Positions 8,447 through 17,444 of a stretch of 64,000 nucleotides of DNA are shown one piece after another. Made by a program: the position numbers and the translations under genes. Location: positions 1 to 64,000 of the forward strand of contig NZ_JWIZ01000002.1 of the NCBI RefSeq assembly GCF_001038205.1. The letters run 5' to 3'. The notes below the pieces were generated by a model. That model saw only the letters and a list, made by a program, of their open reading frames with translations. It had not been told where the DNA came from and made no database searches. This stretch comes from Muribacter muris (lineage in GTDB: Bacteria > Pseudomonadota > Gammaproteobacteria > Enterobacterales > Pasteurellaceae). The first letter of the stretch is position 1. Every line of letters begins with the position of its first letter.

Positions 8447-9403
8447 TTAACTAACCGCTTGTTTAACATCTTTTTTATTATCAATTCGTTTATTTAATCT
8501 ATTTAAAGCAGATTCAGCAACATCTTTATGCTTATCATTGGCTAATCTTTCTAAAATATGTATTGGGCATTTTGCATTTATTGCTATCCTTTGCCGAACA
8601 GTATAATTCTTATCATTAGATAATAATTCAAAGGTGTCTAATAAAATTCGGCGTTTTGTAGCAACTTCGTAACGAATATCATCATCTTGACTATATGCTA
8701 ATTTTGCCAGAACGAAAGGAGGGACAAAATATTGAACAATAACATATTCTAATTCAGGATATTTATCAATAATATCCAACCAAATCTGCTCATCATCTAT
8801 TTCTACTTTGGGGAAATGGGGTAAATCAAGACTTTCATCCCATATCCTTTTAAAATCTTCAGCACTTTCTACTCTGTTATCTCTATCTTCTGTTAAACGC
8901 TCTAACAACTCGGTGAAACTGTTGCAGACAAGTTCCAAAGGTTCGCCTTCATAGTAGGGTATTTCGTGGTCGAAAAAATAGATTTTGCCATCGGGGGATA
9001 GTACGATAAAATTTCCACCAACCGTAGTTGCAATAGGAAGTCCGTAATATTTGATTTCTTCCAGAATTTCAACATCTGTGTTTGAATAAATATCAACTAA
9101 AGAGGCAGATTTATCTTCCGATTTAAAACAAAGAAAATAGCTAATAACATCTAATTCGCTAATACAGGGTTTTGAGGGAACGCCACCATTAAATTTAAGT
9201 AGAAACTGTACATAATCAATAGGTAGTTTATAGCCGATCACACATTCAAAATCAGCTATTTCCTGCTCACTTGCTCGGTAGTTGCTCTCATAGGCTCGTA
9301 TTAAGATTTTCTTCGTTTTCTTATCAAGCCGAATAAAATGTTTTCCCATCATTTCAATCTCTTCGGGCGATAAACCGTATTTTTTGAAAGTTAATTCTGA
9401 CAT
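8447..9403 (-). CDS. SUKH-family (SMI1/KNR4) protein with C-terminal LRV/HEAT-like repeats
   Basis: A 318-residue protein. Residues about 43-172 match the SUKH fold, with ASEQEIADFE and YKLPIDYVQFLLKFNGG at the start, IATTVGGNFIVLSPDGKIYF in the middle and SFTELLERL at the end. SUKH proteins are the largest immunity family of polymorphic and contact-dependent toxin systems. Residues about 235-308 form degenerate repeats of the LRV/HEAT type (DIRYEVATKRRI; NYTVRQRIAINAKCP; DVAESALNRL). The ATG at 9403 is preceded by GGAGGA, so an upstream in-frame TTG is rejected. It is AT-rich compared with its neighbours and no toxin gene is nearby, so it is an orphan immunity-like gene. Confidence 0.8.
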   Translation of the reverse strand: MSELTFKKYGLSPEEIEMMGKHFIRLDKKTKKILIRAYESNYRASEQEIADFECVIGYKLPIDYVQFLLKFNGGVPSKPCISELDVISYFLCFKSEDKSASLVDIYSNTDVEILEEIKYYGLPIATTVGGNFIVLSPDGKIYFFDHEIPYYEGEPLELVCNSFTELLERLTEDRDNRVESAEDFKRIWDESLDLPHFPKVEIDDEQIWLDIIDKYPELEYVIVQYFVPPFVLAKLAYSQDDDIRYEVATKRRILLDTFELLSNDKNYTVRQRIAINAKCPIHILERLANDKHKDVAESALNRLNKRIDNKKDVKQAVS

Positions 9404-9610
9404 TATTTTCTCCTCCAATTAAGTGAAGTATATCTATAAAGCGTTCAATCTATTTCTCGTTTTTAATGAGTGAATTATGCATATCATTAAAAACAAGAAA
9501 AAGAATGAATATTATCAATGAAACAATAAATTTTGATATATAAGTAATAGTCTAAAACACCCTGTAAGATTTATTTTGTATTCTTAAGTTAAATACGCAT
9601 ATAACATTAG

Positions 9611-9643
9611 AAAAAATGCGAACATATTTTACTATGTTCGCAT
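9611..9643 (-). terminator. intrinsic terminator of valS
   Basis: An 11-bp perfect stem, ATGCGAACATA (9616-9626) with TATGTTCGCAT (9633-9643), is followed on the minus strand by a T run (A9611-9616). It lies 10 bases past the valS stop. Confidence 0.9.
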
Positions 9644-9652
9644 TTCGCTTTA

Positions 9653-12466
9653 TTAAAGTGCCTCAATCGCTCGGTATTGAGTCTGCAATTTCTCAAGTCC
9701 CGCTTGATATTCTGCCATTTTTTCACGCTCTTTGTTGATTACCGCTTCCGGTGCTTTGGCAACAAAGGCTTCGTTACCGAGTTTACCCTCAATGCGTTTA
9801 ACCTCGTTGGTGAGCTTGTCGATCTCTTTGGTTAAACGGGCAAGCTCTGCCTCTTTGTTGATAAAGCCCGCCATTGGTACTAACACTTCCATATTGCCGA
9901 CCAATTTGGCAACGGAAAGCGGCGCTTCCGAACTAGCCGGAATGGCTTGAACATTTTCTAACTTCGCCATTGCTTTTAGCAAGCGGTCATTTTCCGCCAA
10001 AATTTTGCAATCGCTCTCTTGGGCGTTACGGATCAACAATTCTAACGGTTTACTCGGTGCAATATTGCTTTCGGCACGAATATTCCGTACCGCCACAATC
10101 ACCTCTTTCAACCAGCCGATTTGCGCCAGTGCGGTCGGATTTTCAAGGGCTTCGTCATATTGCGGGAACGGCTGCAACATAATAGTGTCGCCTTCCACGC
10201 CGGCAAAGCCTTTCACTTTCTGCCAAATTTCTTCGGTAATAAACGGAATAATCGGGTGAGCCAAACGCAACAGTTTTTCCAATACATTGATTAACGTGTC
10301 GCACGCCCCACGCTTTTCTGCCGCTGAACCTTGCGCAAATACCGGTTTGGTCAGCTCTAAGTACCAGTCGCAGAATTGATTCCAAGTAAATTCATACAGG
10401 GCGTTGGCTGCCATATCGAAACGGTATTGGCTAAGTGCCTCACGAAAAGTTTTCACCGTATTGTTAAATTCCGCCTGAATCCAGCAATCCGCCAAGCTAA
10501 AGGTTTTCTCGCCCTCGCCCAATTCGAGCGCATTCATATTCATCAGCACATAGCGGCTCGCGTTCCACAATTTGTTGCAGAAATTGCGGTAGCCCTCAAG
10601 GCGTTTCATATCCCAGTTGATGTCCCGACCGTTGCTCGCTAACGCAGCCAAGGTAAAGCGTAACGCGTCCGTGCCGTGCGGCGCGATCCCCTCTGGGAAC
10701 TGCTTAGTGGTGGACTTGGCAATTTTTTCCGCCAATTGCGGCTGCATCATATTACCGGTGCGTTTTTCCAATAACGCCTCAAGGCTGATACCGTCAATCA
10801 TATCAATCGGGTCAAGCACGTTCCCCTTAGACTTCGACATTTTCTGTCCTTGTTCATCACGGATTAACCCCGTTACATAGACGGTTTTGAACGGCACTTG
10901 CGGCTTACCGTTTTCGTCCTTAATGAAGTGCATCGTGAACATAATCATTCGGGCAACCCAGAAGAAAATGATGTCAAAGCCGGTGATTAACACATCGGTC
11001 GGGTGGAACATTTTCAGTTCTTTAGTTTGTTCCGGCCAACCGAGGGTGGAGAACGTCCATAGCCCCGATGAGAACCACGTGTCCAACACGTCTTCATCTT
11101 GGGTTAAAGGTAAATCCGCCGGCAGATTATGTTTTTGACGGGCTTCCTCTTCACTACGGGCAACGTAGATATTACCCGCTTCGTCATACCACGCCGGAAT
11201 ACGATGCCCCCACCATAACTGGCGAGAAATACACCAATCTTGAATATCTCTCATCCACGAGAAGTAGAGATTTTCGTACTGCTTCGGCACAAATTGAATT
11301 TCGCCGTCTTCCACCGCTTTAGTCGCCACTTCCGCAAGCGGTTTGACGCTCACATACCATTGATCCGTTAAATACGGCTCAATTACTACGCCGGAGCGGT
11401 CGCCGTAAGGGCGTTTTAATTCGTGCGGTTCGATTTTTTCTAAATAGCCTTCCGCCTCTAAATCTGCCACGATTCTTTTGCGCGCCTCAAAGCGATCTAA
11501 ACCGCGATAACGCTCAGGGGCATTGTCGTTTAAGGTCGCATCAGGGTTCATTAAATTGATGATTTCAATATCGTGGCGTTTGCCCACTTCGTAGTCGTTG
11601 AAATCGTGCGCTGGTGTGATTTTCACACAGCCCGTCCCAAATTCAGGGTCTGGGTAAGGGTCGGCAACCACCGGAATGATACGGTCGGTCATCGGGACGT
11701 GTACCATTTTACCGATCACATCTTTGTAACGCTCATCGTCAGGGTGAACCGCCAAACAGCCGTCTGCTAAAATTGTTTCCGGACGGGTGGTCGCAATGTG
11801 CATATAACCGCCGCCAAAGGTTTCGGATTTATCCACAAACGGATAGCGAACGTGGTACATAAAGCCTTTTTCATCACGATTTTCCACTTCCAAATCGGAA
11901 ATAGCAGTGCGAAGTTTCGGATCCCAGTTTACCAAGCGTTTACCACGGTAAATCAGCCCCTCTTCGTGCAGGCGGACAAAGACCTCTTTTACCGCATTGG
12001 ATAAACCTTCGTCCATTGTAAAACGTTCACGATCCCAATCAATCGAGTTACCTAACCGGCGCATTTGCTGGCTGATTGTCCCGCCTGAATAGGCTTTCCA
12101 ATCCCAGATTTTGTCGATAAACGCCTCACGCCCGTAATCGTGGCGGGTTTTGCCCTCTTCGGCAGCGATTTTACGCTCCACCACCATTTGTGTGGCGATA
12201 CCTGCGTGGTCAGTACCCGACTGCCACAGGGTATTATGCCCTTCCATACGGTTAAAACGGATTAAGGTATCCATTAAGGTTTGCTGGAATGCGTGCCCCA
12301 TATGCAAGCTGCCCGTTACATTCGGTGGCGGAATCGCAATACAGTAACTCGGCACATTCGGATTTTCAGTCGGTTTAAAATAACCTTGTTCTTCCCAGTG
12401 TTTATACAGGGCTTGTTCTACCGCAGACGCCTCAAAGCGATCTACCATTTCAAAGGTTTTTGTCAT
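9653..12466 (-). CDS. valS: valyl-tRNA synthetase
   Basis: Charges tRNA-Val with valine. A class I synthetase of 937 residues, close to the usual 951. The HIGH motif is HMGH at 55-58 and KMSKS is at 542-546. The CP1 editing domain lies between them ([12 protein letters not shown], about 220-231), and the C-terminal ~70 residues form the tRNA-binding coiled coil. The ATG at 12466 overlaps the TGA of the upstream toxin gene (ATGA), so valS is apparently translated by coupling to that gene. No strong ribosome binding site of its own is seen beyond GAGAAA. holC, its usual upstream neighbour, is about 1.6 kb away. Confidence 0.98.
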   Translation of the reverse strand: MTKTFEMVDRFEASAVEQALYKHWEEQGYFKPTENPNVPSYCIAIPPPNVTGSLHMGHAFQQTLMDTLIRFNRMEGHNTLWQSGTDHAGIATQMVVERKIAAEEGKTRHDYGREAFIDKIWDWKAYSGGTISQQMRRLGNSIDWDRERFTMDEGLSNAVKEVFVRLHEEGLIYRGKRLVNWDPKLRTAISDLEVENRDEKGFMYHVRYPFVDKSETFGGGYMHIATTRPETILADGCLAVHPDDERYKDVIGKMVHVPMTDRIIPVVADPYPDPEFGTGCVKITPAHDFNDYEVGKRHDIEIINLMNPDATLNDNAPERYRGLDRFEARKRIVADLEAEGYLEKIEPHELKRPYGDRSGVVIEPYLTDQWYVSVKPLAEVATKAVEDGEIQFVPKQYENLYFSWMRDIQDWCISRQLWWGHRIPAWYDEAGNIYVARSEEEARQKHNLPADLPLTQDEDVLDTWFSSGLWTFSTLGWPEQTKELKMFHPTDVLITGFDIIFFWVARMIMFTMHFIKDENGKPQVPFKTVYVTGLIRDEQGQKMSKSKGNVLDPIDMIDGISLEALLEKRTGNMMQPQLAEKIAKSTTKQFPEGIAPHGTDALRFTLAALASNGRDINWDMKRLEGYRNFCNKLWNASRYVLMNMNALELGEGEKTFSLADCWIQAEFNNTVKTFREALSQYRFDMAANALYEFTWNQFCDWYLELTKPVFAQGSAAEKRGACDTLINVLEKLLRLAHPIIPFITEEIWQKVKGFAGVEGDTIMLQPFPQYDEALENPTALAQIGWLKEVIVAVRNIRAESNIAPSKPLELLIRNAQESDCKILAENDRLLKAMAKLENVQAIPASSEAPLSVAKLVGNMEVLVPMAGFINKEAELARLTKEIDKLTNEVKRIEGKLGNEAFVAKAPEAVINKEREKMAEYQAGLEKLQTQYRAIEAL

Positions 12467-13650
12467 TGGGGTTTCTCTTTGTTTACAAATCTAATTAAAT
12501 TAATTATGGAATTTAATGTCTTTTCTATGCTATTTGCAATTATAGGTTTTAGATGCTTTGTATCTAGATATACAGGATACGGATATTCACCCAAGAATAT
12601 TGCATTACTTACATATTTTAGACTATCTTGTAAGGCTTGTTTGCCCATTTCTGTCTTTTTTCTTCCAAACATTTTTGGAGATAATGTATAGCACAGAGTA
12701 ATTCTTTTTCTATTCTTAGATAAATTTTTACAAAAATCTGGTATATTTAAAGAACCAAAAAATTCACCACCAAATTCTGAAACTATTATAATATCGGAAA
12801 AATCATCTAGTGATGAATATAATCTCTCTTGATATACATTATTTATATTTAAACAATACCAATAATGAGCATTAAAAGGTTCATAACAAAAATTATCTTC
12901 TAAATTAATAAGAGTTATTTTTCCAAAATTAGATAACCAATACTCATTACCGAAAAAAAGATAAGGATAATTTATAGCAAAAAACTCAATATCTTTATTA
13001 TTCATAGTAAAGACAAAAGGAAAATCTACCATAAGTATTGCTATTTTTTTATCCATTATATCCCCACTGTAATCTAATACCAAAAGCTCATTCCGTAAAT
13101 TTTCACACCACTCAGGGAATTTTTCTGCTATCTGCGTAATTTTTCCATTTTCAATATGAAAAACGACTTCTGGCATTTCGGCAGAGTTGTCGTAAATTAA
13201 CACTTCATCGCAAAACGAAAGTGCGGTAATTAAATTTTTTCGGCTAATTTCAAATCGTTGGCGGATTGTTTGTTCATCAATAAAATGCCCGCCAGCTTGC
13301 ACTCGTGCTTTAACACGATCTAAATTAATGGAAACTTTATTTACACCAACATAATTTAATCGAACAAAAAAGCCCTGCTCTTTTGCCTGTTTCATGCGAT
13401 GTAGAACAGATTTACCCGAAAGGGTAGATTCCATTGAAAAAGAGATCTGATTTTTCAATGCAAACTTAAATAACTCAACGGCTTTTCTACCCGCCTCAAT
13501 ATCAACAAGGCGTGGATTCCTCGGATTGATTTCCATTGCGATATGATCTGAATCAATCACAATTTGAACAGTATCCCTATTAAAACCACGTAATGTTGTT
13601 TTACCTGCACCGTTTGTACCACAATAGAAAATAGCCAAATTATTTTGCAT
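12463..13650 (-). CDS. zeta-type kinase toxin fused to a degenerate FtsZ-like domain
   Basis: A 395-residue protein of two parts. Residues 1-190 are a COG4185/zeta-toxin-like kinase: Walker [10 protein letters not shown] (11-19), VIDSDHIA (31-38), MESTLSG (73-79) and the [17 protein letters not shown] segment (120-136). Zeta toxins phosphorylate UDP-N-acetylglucosamine or other nucleotide substrates. Residues about 200-387 follow the GTP-binding half of FtsZ: KKIAILMV for strand 1, IEFFAIN for [22 protein letters not shown] for the GGGTGTG strand-loop, [15 protein letters not shown] for the TKPF-FEGKK region, YVSNAIFL for HVDSLI, and a final helix [15 protein letters not shown]. Spacings also agree, but both phosphate-binding loops are lost. 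I start at 13650 because it overlaps the antitoxin-like gene by 11 bases. The 3' half is markedly AT-rich. Confidence 0.72.
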   Translation of the reverse strand: MQNNLAIFYCGTNGAGKTTLRGFNRDTVQIVIDSDHIAMEINPRNPRLVDIEAGRKAVELFKFALKNQISFSMESTLSGKSVLHRMKQAKEQGFFVRLNYVGVNKVSINLDRVKARVQAGGHFIDEQTIRQRFEISRKNLITALSFCDEVLIYDNSAEMPEVVFHIENGKITQIAEKFPEWCENLRNELLVLDYSGDIMDKKIAILMVDFPFVFTMNNKDIEFFAINYPYLFFGNEYWLSNFGKITLINLEDNFCYEPFNAHYWYCLNINNVYQERLYSSLDDFSDIIIVSEFGGEFFGSLNIPDFCKNLSKNRKRITLCYTLSPKMFGRKKTEMGKQALQDSLKYVSNAIFLGEYPYPVYLDTKHLKPIIANSIEKTLNSIINLIRFVNKEKPQ

Positions 13651-13810
13651 ATTCAATAATTTCTTCGTGTCCGTCTGGATAATGGCGAACAATATTCCCA
13701 TTCGGCCGCATAAACGTCAGCACCTCGCGTTTTTTCTTATCGTCCATCCACGCCCTAAATTGAATCTGTAATTGGCGTTGATGTTCTTTAATCTGTTCGA
13801 TTTTGGTCAT
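13640..13810 (-). CDS. small antitoxin-like partner of the zeta-type toxin
   Basis: A 56-residue basic protein, starting MTKIEQIKEHQRQLQIQFRA, then a predicted turn and MRPNGNIVRHYPDGHEEIIE near the end. The ATG at 13810 follows AGGGGAAATAAA. An in-frame extension upstream to 13930 has no comparable start. Its last codons overlap the toxin start by 11 bases, so translation is coupled. Small proteins of this type precede COG4185 kinases in other Pasteurellaceae and Neisseriaceae, which suggests an antitoxin role. That role is inferred from position and size. Confidence 0.65.
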   Translation of the reverse strand: MTKIEQIKEHQRQLQIQFRAWMDDKKKREVLTFMRPNGNIVRHYPDGHEEIIEYAK

Positions 13811-13999
13811 TTTATTTCCCCTAATGACGCTCGACTCCATCGAATACCTTAATTTAGTTCCTACCAAAACCACTTTTATCATTTCGCTTACAGATTTTCG
13901 CAGAAATCTGATCGCTTGTAATCCACTCACAGCAAACCGTACGCAGTTACGATCAGCCTTCTTCGGCTAAGTGAACCACTTATAGCTCTCTATTATCTT

Positions 14000-14074
14000 C
14001 TAAGTACGTAATTTATAAATTTCAAATAGCTCAAGCGTAGATAATTCAGTAAAAGATTTTGATTACCATATCAT
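14000..14074 (-). pseudogene. N-terminal remnant of an elaA-like GNAT acetyltransferase
   Basis: Starting at an ATG that overlaps the holC stop (ATGA), the frame reads M-I-W-stop, then SKSFTELSTLELFEIYKLRT and a second stop. The segment matches the ElaA N-terminal pattern (F-x-E-L-S-x-x-x-L-Y-x-x-x-x-L-R). The rest of the acetyltransferase is absent; the toxin cassette begins about 190 bases further on. I read this as a holC-elaA-valS operon disrupted by insertion of the cassette. The match is short, so it needs a search. Confidence 0.5.
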
Positions 14075-14508
14075 CGTTGCTCCATCCCTAACTGCCAACC
14101 CAACTGTCTATACTGTTTATAACGCTCTCGTGCTTGGGCTTTGGCGGTGTCTTCCACAGGGACAAAATCAATAATGTGGTTAAAACTGTTGATAAATTCC
14201 GGCAGCTCCGTTTGTAAGGTAATCAGCACATCTCGGCGTTGGGCGTTGCGTTTGCCTTTCCACGCAATTTCTATCGGCGTGGCGTAAGTAGTTACTTCGC
14301 CGCTCAAATTGTGCGGGACGAAATCGTCTGCGTCCCTCGCCCAAAGGGCTTCATCTAATTTGAGTGCCTGTTGTTCCGTTTCACAACTCACGATCACCCG
14401 TTTGCCCTGCCGCCACAGTTGTGCGGCGAGATCGCAGGCAAGGGCTTCTGCGGCGGTCAGTTCGCCGTCATCGGTTTGGTTGAGTAGATAAAACTGAACC
14501 TGTTTCAC
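14071..14508 (-). CDS. holC: DNA polymerase III chi subunit
   Basis: Chi links the clamp loader (through psi) to single-strand DNA-binding protein. The 145 residues match E. coli HolC throughout: QFYLL at the start, AAQLWRQGKRVIVSCETE, LDEALWARDADDFVPHNL, RRDVLITL and ARERYKQYRQLGW at the end. I chose the GTG at 14508 (VKQVQFYLL) because GAGG lies 8 bases upstream and the length then equals the family norm. The longer frame up to 14664 runs through an uptake-signal pair. The stop overlaps the elaA remnant. pepA, its upstream partner in enterobacteria, is absent. Confidence 0.9.
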   Translation of the reverse strand: MKQVQFYLLNQTDDGELTAAEALACDLAAQLWRQGKRVIVSCETEQQALKLDEALWARDADDFVPHNLSGEVTTYATPIEIAWKGKRNAQRRDVLITLQTELPEFINSFNHIIDFVPVEDTAKAQARERYKQYRQLGWQLGMEQR

Positions 14509-14817
14509 GCTGTCCTCAATTAAAGCGGGCAAATAAACGACTAATTCTAGCCTAATCTGCTCTAAATGAAAAATGCAAGCGGTCGGTTTTGCTAATTTTT
14601 TTGCAAATCCAACCGCTTGCGTTGTCGAAAACCCCAAGCCCACCCTCGTTTTCAGGTTAATCAATACCCTGGTGCTACCTTATACAATGTATGAATACGC
14701 AATGAACAGTACGGGGCGACACAGTATCGGGTGAAACTGCCCTTCGTTTCTATCATTGGTGTGCTTGTTACGCTAAGCGAGCGTGGTATTCGCCTTAACC
14801 TGAAAACGCCTAATACA
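14509..14817. other. non-coding gap between holC and the DIP1984 gene
   Basis: This 309-base gap contains an opposed pair of uptake signals at 14575-14620 (listed separately) and otherwise no supported gene, RNA or clear promoter. The open frame that continues the holC frame upstream has no credible start. Confidence 0.6.
14575..14620. repeat. inverted pair of uptake signals
   Basis: GCAAGCGGTCGG at 14575-14586 and CCAACCGCTTGC at 14609-14620 are opposed, with TTTTTTTGCAAAT between. The pair could form a stem after the DIP1984 gene. Confidence 0.75.
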
Positions 14818-15270
14818 TTATAAATTGTTCAGCCAGTTTGCCTGCTGAATTTGAGTATCCAGTAGGCGATGCTGCTTAGCAACCTCGTCTGCCCGTTGGC
14901 GAATTTGCTTAATATTGACAGCGGCGAGGGATTTAATTTCACTGCGGCTATAACGGGATTGCTCCGGCATTGCGGCATTGGCGAGGCTGATTAAGGTGGA
15001 ATGATAGGCTTTGAGGCGATCCCGTTCCGCCAATGCCGCCACCATCATTGTACCGTCTTCAAGCTGAATGCGGTTGTTGGCAAGGTTGATTTTAACAATC
15101 AACGCAGAGAGCTGTGCCGCCGCTGTTGAATATTCATCAAGCAATATTGCTGGATCTTCGGCGGGCTGCTCGCCCTCCTGGTATTGTGCATTTTGTTGCA
15201 ACCGTTGATTGAGTTGTGCCAATCGGCGTTGTAAGTCTGCCCGTTCTATCAGGGCTTCGGCAAGTTTCAT
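14818..15270 (-). CDS. DIP1984-family protein
   Basis: A 150-residue, largely alpha-helical, soluble protein. It begins MKLAEALIERADLQRRLAQL and continues with PAEDPAILLDEY, LIVKINLANN, LAERDRLKAYHSTL and RYSRSEIKSLAAVNIKQ, ending QQANWLNN, all hallmarks of the DIP1984 family (sometimes named septicolysin). The family has a known helical structure but no established function. The start follows AAAGAGAAAATCA. It is a lone gene, divergent from kbp. Confidence 0.85.
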   Translation of the reverse strand: MKLAEALIERADLQRRLAQLNQRLQQNAQYQEGEQPAEDPAILLDEYSTAAAQLSALIVKINLANNRIQLEDGTMMVAALAERDRLKAYHSTLISLANAAMPEQSRYSRSEIKSLAAVNIKQIRQRADEVAKQHRLLDTQIQQANWLNNL

Positions 15271-15374
15271 TGATTTTCTCTTTGTGAACTTCTTTATAAT
15301 CGGTTACTCTAATGCACGGATTGGGCAATTTCAATCTAAAAAACGACTATTTACATTTATAAGAGGAGTTTAAA

Positions 15375-15818
15375 ATGGGTTTATTTGATTTCGTGGCAGA
15401 CATCGGTCGCAAAGTGTTTAACAAGCCGGAAGAGGCATCAAAAGCTGTTACCGAGCATTTGGCAGAAGATAATCCGGGCGTGCAAGACGTGAATGTCGTG
15501 GTTGAAAACGGCACGGCAACGATCAGCGGTGTTGCCTCCAGTGCAGCGGCGGTTGAAAAAGCGGTACTTATGGCAGGCAACATTGCCGGCATCAATAACG
15601 TCAATATTGACGGTGTAGAAATTGCCAACGGCGAACAAGTTGCAGGCGAAGATGAGTTTTATGTGATCGAAAAAGGCGATACTTTATGGAAAATCGCCGA
15701 GAAAGCCTACGGTAACGGTGCAAAATACACGGCGATCGTTGAGGCAAACAAAGAAGTGATTAAAGACGCAGACAAAATTTTCCCGGGTCAAAAAATTCGT
15801 ATCCCGAAAAGCCTTTAA
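15375..15818 (+). CDS. kbp: BON-LysM potassium-binding protein Kbp (YgaU)
   Basis: A cytoplasmic potassium sensor. It is 147 residues: a short N-terminal MGLFDFVADIGRKVF segment, a BON domain (about 20-85) and a LysM domain (about 94-143; FYVIEKGDTLWKIAEKAYG, FPGQKIRIP). Domain order and length equal E. coli Kbp, which binds K+ and is needed for growth at high external potassium. GAGGAG is upstream of the start. It is followed by a long terminator hairpin, so it is a single-gene unit. Confidence 0.92.
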   Translation: MGLFDFVADIGRKVFNKPEEASKAVTEHLAEDNPGVQDVNVVVENGTATISGVASSAAAVEKAVLMAGNIAGINNVNIDGVEIANGEQVAGEDEFYVIEKGDTLWKIAEKAYGNGAKYTAIVEANKEVIKDADKIFPGQKIRIPKSL

Positions 15819-15833
15819 TCTGAATTGATCGCC

Positions 15834-15872
15834 AAGTGGAAAGCGGAATCTATTCCCTTTCCACTTTTTATT
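15834..15872 (+). terminator. intrinsic terminator of kbp
   Basis: AAGTGGAAAG (15834-15843) pairs with CTTTCCACTT (15857-15866), with an inner GGAAT/ATTCC extension, followed by TTTTTATTTT. Confidence 0.9.
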
Positions 15873-16020
15873 TTCAAAAGCGAGTGAAATTTAAGCATAA
15901 CCGTCAAGAATAATGCGCTTTCCGCACCAGCATACCAAAAGCACTCGACAGAAAGCTGACGGAACGTTACAATTTCTGCCTATTTTTTATCTGAATACTA
16001 TAATCTAATCGAGGTTTAGA

Positions 16021-17319
16021 ATGTCATTTTCTCTTGAAACATTAGAAGGCTTACAACGCCGTGCCACTCTTACTGTTGCAGCCGACAAAATTGAAGCGGC
16101 TTACAAAGAACAACTAAAAGGCTATGCCAAAAACGCCCGTGTTGACGGTTTCCGCAAAGGTAAAGTGCCGCACAGCATCATTGAACAACGTTTCGGTTTA
16201 AGCGCACGCCAAGATGTGTTATCCGATGAAATGCAACGTGCATTTTTTGAAGCGGTGATCGGCGAAAAAATCAACCTTGCCGGTCGTCCGACTTTCACCC
16301 CAAATAACTATCAGCCGGGTCAAGATTTCACATTCACGGCGACCTTTGAAGTCTTCCCTGAAGTTGAATTAAAAGGCTTAGAAAATATTGAAGTGGAAAA
16401 ACCAGTTGTCGAGATCACCGAAGCAGATTTGGACAAAATGGTTGATGTGTTACGCAAACAACAAGCCACTTGGGCGGAATCACAAGAAGCGGCGAAAGCC
16501 GATGATCGTGTAACTATCGACTTTGTGGGTTCTGTGGACGGTGAAGAATTTGAAGGCGGCAAAGCAAGCGATTTCGTCTTAGCGATGGGTCAAGGCAGAA
16601 TGATTCCGGGCTTTGAAGACGGTATCATCGGACATAAAGCCGGCGAGCAATTTGATATTGATGTAACGTTCCCGGCAGAATACCACGCTGAAAATTTAAA
16701 AGGTAAAGCAGCGAAATTTGCGATTACCTTGAAGAACGTCGAAAATATGGTATTGCCTGAATTAACCGAAGAATTTGTGAAAAAATTCGGTAATGCAAAA
16801 TCCATTGAAGAATTGCGTGCGGAAATCAAGAAAAATATGCAACGTGAGTTGAAAAATGCGGTAACTAACCGTGTGAAAACCCAAGTAATCAACGGCTTAC
16901 TGGCACAAAATGAAATCGACGTACCGGCAGCAGCCGTTGCAGAAGAGATCGAAGTATTACGCAACCAAGCGGTACAACGCTTCGGCGGTAAACCGGAAAT
17001 GGCGGCGCAATTACCGGCAGAATTATTTGAAGCGGACGCTAAACGCCGTGTTCAAGTCGGCTTATTACTTTCCAGCGTCATCGGCACAAACGAATTAAAA
17101 GTCGATGAAAAACGTGTGGAAGAGACTATCGCTGAAATCGCTTCCGCTTACGAACAGCCGGCAGAAGTGGTTGCTCACTATGCGAAAAACCGCCAATTAA
17201 CCGACAATATCCGCAATGTTGTGTTAGAAGAACAAGCGGTTGAAGCGGTATTGGCAAAAGCGAAAGTAACGGAGAAAACCGCCTCTTTCGATGAAATTAT
17301 GGCACAACAAGCTGCCTAA
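16021..17319 (+). CDS. tig: trigger factor, ribosome-bound chaperone
   Basis: Chaperone and peptidyl-prolyl isomerase acting on nascent chains at the ribosome exit tunnel. At 432 residues it has the N-terminal ribosome-docking loop [17 protein letters not shown] (about 41-57), the FKBP-type domain (about 150-240; [32 protein letters not shown]) and the C-terminal helical cradle. Its start follows GAGGTTTAG. clpP/clpX, its usual downstream neighbours in enterobacteria, are not here; a hairpin (17328-17352) separates it from yibN. Confidence 0.97.
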   Translation: MSFSLETLEGLQRRATLTVAADKIEAAYKEQLKGYAKNARVDGFRKGKVPHSIIEQRFGLSARQDVLSDEMQRAFFEAVIGEKINLAGRPTFTPNNYQPGQDFTFTATFEVFPEVELKGLENIEVEKPVVEITEADLDKMVDVLRKQQATWAESQEAAKADDRVTIDFVGSVDGEEFEGGKASDFVLAMGQGRMIPGFEDGIIGHKAGEQFDIDVTFPAEYHAENLKGKAAKFAITLKNVENMVLPELTEEFVKKFGNAKSIEELRAEIKKNMQRELKNAVTNRVKTQVINGLLAQNEIDVPAAAVAEEIEVLRNQAVQRFGGKPEMAAQLPAELFEADAKRRVQVGLLLSSVIGTNELKVDEKRVEETIAEIASAYEQPAEVVAHYAKNRQLTDNIRNVVLEEQAVEAVLAKAKVTEKTASFDEIMAQQAA

Positions 17320-17327
17320 TTAAGTGT

Positions 17328-17352
17328 ATTATCGGGCGTTAAGCCCGATAAT
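17328..17352 (+). terminator. hairpin after tig, probable terminator
   Basis: Perfect 10-bp stem ATTATCGGGC / GCCCGATAAT with loop GTTAA. The following bases (CGTGTCTTTGATTT) are only moderately T-rich, so efficiency is uncertain. Confidence 0.6.
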
Positions 17353-17444
17353 CGTGTCTTTGATTTAATGCAAGCGCTCGGTTCTCAGCATACATTTGCA
17401 AATTATGGCTAACGACTGACCGCTTGCTTACCCACAGCGAGCAT

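Noticed and set aside
13811-13930. Longer version of the small antitoxin-like protein
   Set aside because: The 40 extra residues have no ribosome binding site, while MTKIEQ at 13810 follows AGGGG at good spacing.
14509-14664. N-terminal extension of HolC to 14664
   Set aside because: It would add 52 residues, runs through an uptake-signal pair and exceeds the family length; the GTG at 14508 has a ribosome binding site.
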